Below are positions 21,316 through 33,300 of a DNA stretch of 64,000 nucleotides, piece after piece. Source of the stretch: Erpetoichthys calabaricus (taxonomy: Eukaryota > Chordata > Cladistia > Polypteriformes > Polypteridae); NCBI RefSeq assembly GCF_900747795.2, contig NC_041400.2:199186622-199250621 (forward strand). The letters are read 5' to 3'. The notes under the pieces are model-generated. The model was not told the origin of the DNA and ran no database searches. It worked only from the letters and a program-made list of their open reading frames with translations. Made by a program: the position numbers and the translations under genes. Positions within the stretch are counted from its first letter, which is position 1, and each line of letters opens with the position of its first letter.

Positions 21316-24300
21316 ATGTCCACCCGTGGCTTTACCAACCCGAGTTCTCCCGTCGGTATCGGAGCAAACCCCGCCGTTAACGGAGGTGTCAGCCTGCACT
21401 ACCAGAACGGTAAGCGAGGCCGGGGATGCGGGAGGGCCTAGTGGCGCAGCGGCGAGCGATGCCGAGTCGCGGCCGGGTGGGCTTGCGGGCAGGGGGTCGG
21501 CGAGGAGAGCCGGGGTCCCCCGTCTCCTCCGAAGGCTTCTTTGGGGTTCAGCGCCTTTCCTCCTGCCACGCGCAGTTTGGGCTGCTTGTGGCGGTGCAGA
21601 CGAGGAGCGCGCCCGGGTGAGAGGAAGCTGCGGAGCCGGGGGCTCGAGAGGCCCGCGTAGTGGAGCTGCGCTTTGTTTGGGGTCGCCGGCTTACCGCTCC
21701 AGTGGTCTCGTCCCGAGGGTCATTTGTCATTTCCATCTGATGGTCCTCTGCATCTCCGCATGCGTTCGGGTCCTACAAGACTCTCCACGTCGCGCCGCGT
21801 GACACCGAGCGGGTCGCTTCACCTGCCGGGACCCTCGCGATGTGTGCGAGCGGCCGACCTTGGAGGTCGCTTTGGACGGAGGCGCCTTTTGCTCTCCGTG
21901 CAGAGGGTTGCTGTGGTGACGAGCCGATGGGACTTCCCAGGTGACAGCGGCGGCCACCCCGGAGACACCCGGTGGAGATGTCGTTCGTGTGACGCTGGGG
22001 ACGCGGACCGCGCGCGAGAACACACACCGCAGGAGTCTTTAAGCGTTAATGTCGGCGGTGTTTGTAGCGCCTTTCAGGTCCGTCACTGAGTGCCGTTCAT
22101 GCCATTGCATTCTGTGGCACCTTTGGGTCCGTCTTACAGTGCGTTGTTATGTGGCGCCTTTCACAAAGCCAGCGACAGTCCGATGTGAATAACCCGCCAG
22201 TAGGGGGTGAAGGATGCCAACCTCAGTGAGCGCAAGTCGAGCCGGAGGCACACGGGGTGCCAGTCAGTGGGGTGAACCCCACAGGCCGGTGCCATCGGGT
22301 CTTTGGGGCTGTGAGTTCTTCTCACCATGGACCGAGCTGACCAAGACGAGTGGTGGCCTCGCCTTGGGGACATCCACTTGTCATTTAGCTCTGGCCAAGG
22401 TGCCCCCTGTCGGCGTGTCTGCCCGCTAGACGTCGTGTCACTTAGCGTGATGGCGGGCGTGCTGTGGTGAGCCCTGGCACCCGTCGGCCTGAGTGGCGTG
22501 GTTCGTGGCGCCTTCCTCCGTAAACATTCGCAAAGGGAGTCGGAGAGGAGGCTGGCAGACCCCACGTGTGGAGGAGGACGGTGGCCTTGTGTGAGGCATC
22601 TTGTCGCACCCTCCTCTTCTGTGCCCTGCTCTGCCAGCCTGTCCCTTGATGGGCACTTGCTGACTTTGTTCTCAGTGCCCCCTGAAAGGCTCTCACTCGC
22701 TCTATTGCCAGCTCTTCACACAGACTGAGTGGACTCGGGTATCTTGGGCTTGGCTGTGTAGTGCCAGGCCGTGGGCACAGTCTGGCGCTGAGCGCAGGTC
22801 ACGATTTTGCTGCTTATTTGTGACCAGGGGATGTGCGTCCGAGTTGGCCGTCCTAAGTGGCCGAGGTGTCCCCGTGTCGTGTGTTGATGTGCCCATGCGT
22901 CCTCCTCTGGCACTGGCTGCCAGCAGTTTGCCTTCTGTGCGTTGGCAGTCCTGACCTGCTCTGTCACCACTGATGCCTGCTTGTTTCTCCCCTCCAGGTC
23001 CTGCCGCGGCCTACCAGCCTTTGCCACTTGCTAACTATGGAGGGCCCCACATGGTGTACCAGGCGACCCACAAGAACCCTGTGGTTGGCGGGCACTATGG
23101 AAGTGGCTACTACCTGGACGGCATGGGTACAGCCGGCCTGCCTCTGTCTGCTTCAGGGACTTTTCAAGGGCACCCAGTGGTCTATGGCACTCGTCACGGG
23201 CAGCCCAGCACATCTGTGCCTCCAGCTGCTCCCGGGTACCCCGCTGCTCCGGTGCCACATGTGGCCTCATCTCAGGGATACCATCCAACGGCAGCCTGTC
23301 TGTCCTCTCAGATGGCTGTCGGTCTGCAGCAGGCCCCCCTGGTGTGTGGTGCCACCACGGCTGCCTCCTGCACATGGACTCGCTCAGCCCCCTCAGGTAA
23401 GGGTGCTTGACTGGGCATCACTCCGATGGGTGGCGGGGTACAACCGTGAGGACTGACACGTGTGGCTCAGTGCAGTCGAGTAACAAGGGGGGGGGGGGGG
23501 GGTCCTGTGCCAGCTGTGTGTGTCGTGTCACTTCAGGGCATCCCACCAAGCCCCCACACGTCTTCGAGTGAATGAGACCCTCAGAAAGCACAGGTGAGGT
23601 GTGAATGTGTTAGGTGGCCGGGCACAGAGGTGTCTGTTCCCACAATTCCCTGCCCTCCCAAGGCCCTCCTCTCCTTGTTGCTCTAATTGGGTGGGCGCCC
23701 TTGACCTGCAACTCCACACGGCCCACTTGACAAGTGCATCCCCTCTGGTTCTCATGGTGCCCACTCATTGTCAGACTTTGATTTTATGGGTTGTCATTTT
23801 GGGTGTCTTGCAGAATGTCACATGACAGGTCACCCCCTCGGTGCTCATCCCTCCATCTTGGTGTCCACCTGATGTGTTTGGAGAGGAAGCCCCCCAGTGA
23901 GCAGGACCCCCGGATTGACAGTTTACACTTCTTTGAATGCAACTGAGCTTTATTTTAGTGAAGAGGCATGAGGTGGGCACCGGGCTGTGCCAGGCTGTTC
24001 CGATACTGAAGGTATTCAACTGTTCCTTTCCTGCTGGCGGTGCCACCGTGGTGCCAGGTCCAGCAGTGACGAGTGATGACAGAAAGGTCTCCATGAAGTA
24101 AACTCCGTTAGGTTAAGTGGGGGATTTGATGAGCCCCAGATGGTGGAGACCCCTAGATGTGATGTCCTCCTGAGCAGTGCCAGTCGGCCCTTTTGTGCCA
24201 CCTGCATGAGGCCGAATTCTGAAACTGCACATCAGGCTTAAAAAGCAGAAATGAAAATAACAAAATGCAGTTTGGCAAGCGATGAGGTGTAACCCGCCTG

Positions 24301-27300
24301 GCCTGGCAGTGCCAACAAGGGTGCCAGGCTCAGCCTGGCACTTGAGGGTATTGAACTCGGCCGTTAAGAAATTGTTGCTGGACCAGCCCGTCCACTTCCC
24401 TCGTCCCTGTCCGTGATTTGGCCGCTTAGGGTGGTCTCGTCTTCAGAGGTTTTACTGGTGGGTCACTAGCAGTGTGAGTGATGGCAGCAGAGGGGACGCT
24501 CGACACGCTTAGGGTCTTCTGGTCCCTTGGCGCAGTCCATGTGACAGAGGCGGGTTGATGGGCACCTCCCACCAGAGAGAAGTGAAGAAACTGCCCCAGT
24601 GGTCCAACTCGGATGGCCCAGGCGGACCTTAAGAAGGTTGATTTGTTTGCCCCCCAGTTTAAAGATGTCGGCCTTTTGAGTTACGTGGCGCGTGTGCGGT
24701 TTGAGACCTTTCGGCTTTGGGGGGCCCGTGATGCTGGTGTTTCTAATGCTGTTTGTCTCCTTTTAGCTCCTCATATCTCTGCTGCTAACTCTGGAGACCA
24801 AAGACCTCAGCCCTCTGGCACGCGGGCACCTGCTGCCACATCTCCAACTCCACATGTGACGCCTGAAGGTAAGCGGCCCAGACGTGGCATGTTTGCTGTC
24901 TCCGGCACGGCCCCTCTAACTGGGTGGGCTCATGAAACTGCTTTGTACCGCTGATAGCTGCCCGCCTGTCTGCTTAATGCATGGAGGGAGGAGTAAAGGG
25001 AAACGGCTAAAACAGCTGGAGGCCCAAAGTGTGCCATTCGTGTCACCAGAAGTGCAGCCTGACTGGGAGAGGGCACTGGGGGGCACGTGGGCAGGCACTG
25101 AGGTCTCTCCACAGTAAAGCTGAGGTCCAGTGCTCGTCACTTTGTGTCCTCGAGTTGCACTGCTTCTCGTCCCTTCAGCCTGTGACCTTCACTGAACTCA
25201 TCCTTTCAGTACCCGCGGTCGTTGGTGGTCCGAGTGTACCCCAGGCCTGTGCTGGTGGCTCCTGTGCCATCTTTCATGTCCCGAGTGTTTTTGTGTCTTC
25301 TCTCTTCCACGAGTGCCACGAGAGGTGCTGACCTGGTGGCTCCCCAGTTCTGTCTTTGCTGGTGGCACCGTGACAGATGGCGTGACTCGCGGGCAGCCCC
25401 CCACCCCGGCTGCACTCGGCCTCACCCTCTTTATCTTTCTGCTTTCCACTCCACAGGCCTGCACTATGGATACGTCGCTAATAGTCAAACTCCCTTGTCA
25501 TCGGCCTCTGATGATGAGGAAGAGGCGACGGAGGAGGAGGCAGAGGAGGATGAGGAAGCAGGTCTGCCTTCACTTTTACCTCCACCCCATCTCCCTGTGT
25601 GTCTTTTTTTTTTTTTCCCATCCTTTTTGATTTTCTGTCTCGTCCTTCCATCTTTTAATTTTACAGACAAGTGGCTTTCAGTCCAGGGTGGCAGGTGCCC
25701 GTGATGATCCTGGCACTGCCCAACTCTTGCTTTTCAGGCTGAGCCCATCCACCAGGTGGAGCCGAACAGCTGCTCTGGGCCTTGAAACGGCAGAAGCACA
25801 GGGCCGCTGAGGTGGGGTGGGTGGGCCGTGGAGCTGTGAGGGACGTAGTGTGGCCTCGTGGGTGACGTCAGGGTTTAGGGTGGCTCGCAGAGCTCAGCTA
25901 GGCAGCAGTTACCTTGGGTATGCGTCCCACTTCTCAGTCTGCCTGATGGTCTTGTGGGACTGTGTAAACATCGGAACACTCTGGACGAGAACAGGCCATT
26001 CAACCCAACAAAGCTTGCCAGTCCTGTCCACTTAGTTCTTTGAAAATGTCGCCAAGTCGAGTTCTCAAAGTCCCTGAAGTCCTCCTGCCCACCACACCAC
26101 TTGGTCGCTTATTCCAAGTGTAAAACTCTGATGTTTGTGTGACTGTCACCCTTCACGAGTGTCCAGCTGTGTTCTTGATTAACTCATTTTAACTGGACTG
26201 ATGCTCGTCATCATCGTCATTATTTTAAACGTGTCACTTGGGTCTCCTCACTGTCTGTATGTTTAATCCCCTTTACTATTCTTGATGCCCTTCACCTCCT
26301 CCTTGACTCTTCTCTTACTATTTAAAGAATCTCTTGTGGTCGTCTTTCTCCTTTTCTTCTCTGCTATTCGTCTCCAATGGTCTTTTAGCCTCCCTGATGT
26401 CCTTCTTAATGGTTGCCCTCATCTTCTCATACGCTCTACTATTCACTTTGCAGCCATTCATCTTCTACGCCTTAGTTGTCCGTTTTTTCCTTTGCAGCTT
26501 CTTTTTTAACTCTTTATGAACCCTCTGTGGAGTTTTTTTACATTTCCCATTAATTCCAAGTGTAGGTCTGTCCCTGTCCTCCATTACATTTCTAAACCTG
26601 TCCCACTGCTCCTCGACTGTCTTATCCCAGTCCACCCTCCTTAGACTTAGCCCTACCAAAGTTCAACTTAACAGTTTTAGTCTTTACGTCTGCACTCTTA
26701 CAAACACTGAGAGCTGTATGACATGATGGTCACGTGACCCTGGTGGTCCAATCACCTCCACTCCCTCCGTTCTCTCCTGATTATTACAGAATACTAAATC
26801 CAGACAGGCCTCCCCCCGTGTTGGCTCTTTAACATGCTGTGTTAGAAAACAGTCACTGATTACGTCTAAAATCTCCTGCTCTTGTGCTCCTCCATCTCCA
26901 AGGTTATCCCAGTTAATATTTGGGTAGTTAAAGCCCCCCATGACTATAATATCCCCCTGTGCACTTGTCTTTTTGATATTACTAAAGAGATGTGTGTTGA
27001 GGTTACTGTCTGCATTGGGTGGTCTCTAACACACTCCTAACATAAGACCCCTTTCCCTAATATTCTCCAGGCAAAGCCAGATGTCCTCACTAAGATGGGC
27101 TCATTGTCCAACTGAAGAGGACTTCCAGTTAAATCCTGTTTGGCATAAACACCAACCCCACCTTCTTTTCTGTTCTCTCTGTCCTCCCTAATAATGTGTG
27201 CCCCTCTCTGTTACACTCGTCCCCATCTTTGTTATGTAGCCAGGTTTCCGTTGTTGCTATAATATCAGAATTCTGCTCCTCTACATACGACTCCAACTCC

Positions 27301-30300
27301 CTTCCCTTATTTTTGATCCTTCTAGCATTAAGACAAGTTATTTTTAATGAGTTACTCCTTCTACATTTAAATGTTGGCTTAGAATTTACATTTCTACCCC
27401 GTTGTTTGTTCCTCCATGTAGAGATCTAAACCTGGCCTGTCCTAAACTCCCTGCCCCCCAATCCTCGACTAGCCTACTCATATGCCCCCCAATACATTGG
27501 TGCCCCTCCAGTTCAGACATAACCCGTCACGGTTGAACAGGTCCCATCTGTTCCAAAAGGAGTCCCAATGCCCATAAGACTATACCCTTCTACCCTGCAC
27601 CAAGATCTGAGCCACGCGTTAAGCTTTCTAATCTCCTCAGTCTCACCTGCACTGGCGTGTGGCACAGGCAGAACTTCGGAGAAGACCACCTTGTCAGTTC
27701 TGCTCCTCAGCTTGGCACCTAACTCTTTGAATTTGGAGCGCAGACCTGACAGACCCCCCTTATGTATGTCATTTGTTCCAACATGGACAATGACAACTGG
27801 ATACACCCCCGCTCTGGCCAAGAGCCAATCCACCCTTCCAGGGAGGTCCCCCACCTGAGCTCTTGGAAGACAACACACCGTGTGAGACACTCTCTCTCTG
27901 GAGCACACCTGCGCTTCAATCCCCCTAATTGGCCAAGTCTGCCAATCCTCTACTACAAGGCAGGCCAGTTTAGTGACCCCGAGATCGAGGTGCTCACGCA
28001 GCTGGCATCTCCTGCAGGTGTGGCCCTCATAGACGACCACAGGCTCCTCCAAGCCATCATCTAAACAGTCCAACATGCAGCAGGACTTGCAGTGCACTGG
28101 CCTCCTTATTCAAATCTGAGTTCGGGTTAGTAAGACTGACTTCTGTGGTGACACTAAGATCTGCTCCGGCTCTTTGACACCTCCTGTCCCCTTAATGTCC
28201 TGTACTGGTGTCCCTCTCAGCTGCCTGCTGTTTGTCCTTCTGTGACGTGAACTTTCCTTCTCTGTCTCTTCTCCTAACTTTATGCTCCTCTTATTCCTTA
28301 TTTAAAGCGCTCCACTCGCACTCTTTACGCTGTTGCCCCCTTATCTGTTGTTCTGTTCAATCTAAAATACACAAATCAATAAAACTCTACTACCTGATCT
28401 GCTCCTGCAGCCCCTTGTGCCTGATCGGGGGTCTTTATGCTGACCTGCGCACCGCTGAGCTCTGAACCCCTTTAAACTGAGGAGTCGCTGATACGACGAG
28501 GCGCTTATTACCTTACAGACACCCATATCAGTTACTGCTGCTTTCTACCCTGCCACCTCCATGCCAGTTCAGATAGAAGTTTATCTGGCCTGGGCTGCCA
28601 TTCATGACCATCAGAGGACGCCACCATCACAGCAGGTGGTCATTCAGGACCCTCCAGGTCATAACACAAGCCCTATTGCAGAGTTTGAGGTCAACCGGGC
28701 CACTAGGTGGCGATGGGTTGTTGGCTCAGAAGCGTTCTGGGGAGGACGACCAGCTTGACCCTCTCATGAGGCAGATGTGCAGGAATCTCTGGTGGCACTA
28801 GGGGGCGTGATTGATGATGCCAGCCGGGACCCTGGAGGTGCTTGCCGAGGGTACCTGGCGGTTGTTTGGGGCGCATTAGGAAAGGGCGTTGCTTCTTTTG
28901 AGGTTGGAAGAAACGTGTGACGGGGCTTACTGCCATTTTATTTAGGTCTGGGGGTCGGTTTTGTCGTATTTTGCTGTTGCCCCCCGTATCCCTTACTCAG
29001 CCTTTGTCATTAAAGCTCTTTTGTTTATTTTCTTTATCACTTTTGGACTCCTGTGTTGGTGTTTGGGGTGGTGAGATGCCCCCTAGAGGACACAATGTAA
29101 GGACGTCATTGCCCAAAGTCTCTGCCCGTTCTTGTGTCCCTGAGGTGGACCCCCCAGTGCCTCCACGTCCACACTCTGAGCAGTGACCTGACAGCTGCAT
29201 TTGACACAATAGACCATAACATCCTTCTTCACCGCCTGCAATACACTATTGGACTCTCAGGAATTGTTCTAAATTGGTTTACATCATACCTGACTGGCAG
29301 AACTGAGCATGTCGCCCTTGGCAGCGCAAAGTCCCACACCCACAACATCACCTGTGGTGTTCCACAGGGCTCTGTGCTGGGCCCTATCCTTTTTACTATC
29401 TACATGCTCCCCCTTGGAACTGTCATTGGCAGACATGGTTTATCGTTCCATTGTTATGCCGATGACACTCAGCTTTACCTCAGGACTACTCTCACCTCCT
29501 CTACTGCTCCTCTGCCAACATCTACATTGTCTACCTGCCTGGAGGAGATAGAGGCATGGATGAGGCTCAATTTTCTTCAGTTGAACAGATCCAAAACAGA
29601 AGCCATCTTAGTTGGTACATCACATCATCTCCGCTCTTCTACCATCACCAGTATTACTTTCTCTGGCCAAAATATTCCTCTTTCCACATCTGTTACTAAT
29701 TTGGGTGTTAGAATGGACTCCCAACTTACTTTTGACACCCACATCAAATATCTCTGTAAGTCATCTTTTTTCCATCTCAAGAACATCGCCAAACTCCGCC
29801 CATTACTCACCCTGGCAGATGCAGAGAAACTCGTCCATGCCTTTGTCTCTTCCGGGCTGGATTACTGTAATGCACTCCTCATTGGGATTTCTGGCAAGAG
29901 TATCCAGAGACTTCAGTATATTCAGAACAGCGCTGCCAGGATCCTGATGAGGGTGCGAAAGTATGATCACATCACCCCAATCCTGAAAACCCTTCACTGG
30001 CTCCCTGTTTCATTCAGAATAGAGTACAAGGTCTCCCTTCTTACCCATCAGTGCATTTATGGACATGCCCCTCTTTATCTACAGGAACTCCTTACCCCTC
30101 ATAACTCCTTACGCTTCCTCCGCTCTGTACTCACTAACACCCTTCAAGTCCCCAGAACTAAGCTCAGCAGCATGGGTGACGGGGCGTTTTCATCGGTGGC
30201 GCCGAGGCTGTGGAATGCCCTCCCTGATTACCTGAGAGCCCCACAGTCGACTGAGGCCTTTAAGCGAAACCTAAAAACTTATCTTTTTAGAAAGTCATTT

Positions 30301-33300
30301 TGTTAAAGTATTTTATAGACTCTTCTGTTCTTTTTTTTTATTTTATTATTCTATTTTTACTCTGTAGCACTTTGGGATTGCTAAAATATAAAGTGCAATA
30401 TAAATGAAATTTATTATTATTATTATTATCATAAGGGGCCTTCTGGTTTTGCTGATGCCAAGCTGCTACCCCTCGACTCGTCACCTTTGACTCGGCACAC
30501 CCCGTTAGTGCGGAGCCATCAGAGAATTTGTGCAAGTGAGGTGACCTGCTGTTGTATTCATACAGAGAGGCTGATGGGCCCGTCTCTTGTGTTGCTCACA
30601 CAGTCCTGCGGTCTCCCTGACAGATCGTCCCTTATCAGGACACCATAGGCTCACCCACCTGCGTATCCCTGAGGTGACCCCTTAACTGGGATGGCTGGGT
30701 GGCACTGAAGACACAACAGAAATGTTAATCCTCGTGGCACTGCCAGCCCTGTGGAGCAGACAGACAAGTCTTCAGACTTTGTTTGGTAGGCAGACTGCAG
30801 TGGGTCCAGTGGTCTTTCACAAGGGGATGCGTATAATCCAGGGGCACAGCAGTGGTGGGCTCACAGGAAGCGTAGACTTCTCAGCTGACTTGTGGCGCTG
30901 TTGGGGAGTCTGCAAGGCTGAACAAAGACCCATGAAGCTGCTGGAGGAGGCCAGTGTGGGCACCGGTGTGTCACAGGACACTCTCGCACAGCCACACGCA
31001 GAGGTCCACGCCGGCTCATACTGGGCAGACCCGTGAAAGCGGAGCACCTCGAGAATGGCTGGCTCGCCCGCCCGCCCGCTCCGGTCCTCTGCTTCTGATT
31101 CTCCACAATGGCAGGCTGAGTTCTCGGCTGCGCTGCTCCCCCAACACACGGGGTCTTCAGATGTGGTTTTATTGTTTTTGTGGTGTCTTTGGCTCCTTGG
31201 TATGTTTTTATAGGCACAATTAAACTAAATATGTGATGATGATGATGATGATAACAGCACTACACACAAACAACTAGAGGGCCGCCGGGGTTCAAGCCCA
31301 GTGCTGCCCACCTTTGTTTCTTTAGTTGACCTCCATATTTCAGAAGCTGAGAAAGCCTCAGGTTTGAGAACACGAGAAGTGAAGCCAGCAGAGGACTTGA
31401 GCTGATGTCACTTGGACCTGCGGGTGATCGAGCGAGGGGCTCATTTGAGAAAACGCTCCTCCTCCTCCTTCTCCTCACTCGTACCTGAGCGCTGACAGCT
31501 GAATGACCTTAAAGTCAAATGATAAAGTGAGCAAAGTAAAACTGGGCGGCCCCCTCGTGTGCTTTAATCGTCTCACTTGCACTAGGAAGACCCTCTCTTG
31601 TGCCCTCCATCTTGTCTCGTCGAGTTTCTGGGTCCTGCGCCGACTGAGGGTAATGACGCCATCTCTCTTTGCAGGCGCTGGGACGTCGTCGAGCAGCAGC
31701 AGCGCCAGCAGCTCCAGCTCCTCTCCTGTGCCGACTAGTTATGGAGCCTTGGAAGGAGGAAGCTGTCCAGGTAACGGGGTTCCGCTTAGGCTTGTCTGCT
31801 GTCAGAACAGCACCTCCTACTGTTCATCTGGACATGCTGGGCTTACGGAAGAGAATGCTTGTGGCAAATGCCAGTCATCGGAGCGATTGTGACCAGCTGA
31901 CTCGTCTCCGGTGGTCCAGTTTTAACAAACACTCGGCCCACTGGCTCAGTTCAGTGGGATTTCACAGATAGAGGATGGAAATGGAGAGCCCTTAAGTGGG
32001 CACCTTTCACCTCCATATACACACTTACTGTAAGTTTAGCAAGACTCTAAGGGCCAGTCTTTGCCCACCTGAGTGCCCAGCACTATCACATGCCACTCCC
32101 TGAATTTTGGAATTGTGCTTTGGTCTAGTATCAGTTGGTGCCATGGCACACCATGAGCTGCCAGGGTCAACCTTACACTTGAGGCCCGGGGTGGATATCT
32201 GCCCAGGTGGGCTGATGGGTGGCACCCAAAGCTCCTTTAACGCCAGGCTGTCAAAGTGGTGTGGCATTGCAGCCGAATGTGTGCCTTGTGGCGTTGAGCT
32301 GGAGAGTCCCCGGCTGCCCGCCCTCTTGACTGGCCAGGGCTCTGTGTAGCAGCCAGTTACCTAACCTGCTTCTTCCTTTGCAGATCCCGTGCCCTCCCAA
32401 GCCTCCAAATCTGCTAAGCCCTTTGGCTACGGCTACCCCGCCCTCCAACCAGCTTACCAGCAGTCGCCACCCCCGACCTCCCCGACGCCCCCTGTGGGTG
32501 GCCCTCCTGGCTATCAGCCATACTCGCAGGTAGGTGTGTGTGTGTGACAGTTGGGGACACGGCGAGTCCCAGGAGTGTCTGTCGTCCCACCTCCATCTCG
32601 CCCCTTTTCCTTGCAGCCATATCCGAGTGTGAGCCACTTGTCAGCAGCTTTGGGGGGGCTCAGCCTGCCACACGAACAGCTGGAGGGTCTGAGGCCCGTC
32701 AACCTTCTGCAGGACCGGAATATCCTGCCTGGTGGCCCAGTTCAAGCGCCCGTACCCAACCTCAGCAGTGACCTGAAGAGGATAAACTGCAGTCCCGAGT
32801 AAGCCAAGTGACCGGTGGGCCCCCGGGGCGGCGGGTGACGGTGGGCCTCATTTGCTCTTTTGTTTTGCAGCTCCTTCAGGTGCACGCTGAGTAACATTCC
32901 TCAGACCCAAGCCTTGCTGAACAAAGCGAAGCTGCCACTTGGCCTGCTGCTGCACCCCTTCAGAGACCTCACGGTGAGTGGACCCCGGCTGATCTGTGAG
33001 GGGACGTGTCAGGTGCCTGAGCCCCGCGGGTGACACATGTGGAAACAAAGCCAGAGTACCAGCAAAAAGCGGGCAGTGTGGCCATTGTGGTGGGTGTCCG
33101 AGGGGAAGTGAGCGATGGCCCCACGTGACCCAGACGGGAGCATTCGGGACGTGACGCTGTTTGACCGTCTCGCTCGTAGACCCTCGGCAGCGCCATATGA
33201 TTCATAGTAAGTAGCCGTATGTGTGACGGGTGCCATGTAATGGAGAAACCGACTGGAGTGAAAGGTGCTCTCTGATGGGCCCACGTGGTCTGATTCTTTA

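Larger units (their letters stand above)
21316..32529 (+). other. sec24b: SEC24B exons 1-6: disordered N-terminal region
   Basis: Exons 21316-21409, 22998-23396, 24767-24868, 25457-25561, 31675-31770 and 32384-32529 encode residues 1-314. The composition is Pro, Ser, Gly, Tyr and Gln rich, as in other vertebrate Sec24A/B N-termini. Exon 4 carries the acidic run [19 protein letters not shown] (about 215-232). Exon 5 carries a Ser homopolymer written largely with AGC codons, then [13 protein letters not shown], matching human PNSYDALEGGSYP. Exon 6 carries [16 protein letters not shown], close to human [16 protein letters not shown]. The intron between exons 4 and 5 (25562-31674) holds the CR1 and L2 LINEs. 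Confidence 0.9.

Noticed and set aside
25210-25324. Possible extra SEC24B exon after a TCCTTTCAG acceptor
   Set aside because: It is open in the required incoming phase, but the good donor at its end gives a length of 115, which breaks the phase into exon 4. The phase-keeping donor (at 25284) is very weak, and the product does not resemble Sec24.
28480-29130. Possible LTR-like or SINE-like 3' end with ATTAAA near 29010
   Set aside because: No matching second copy, no defined ends and no recognisable head. Left as unassigned intron.
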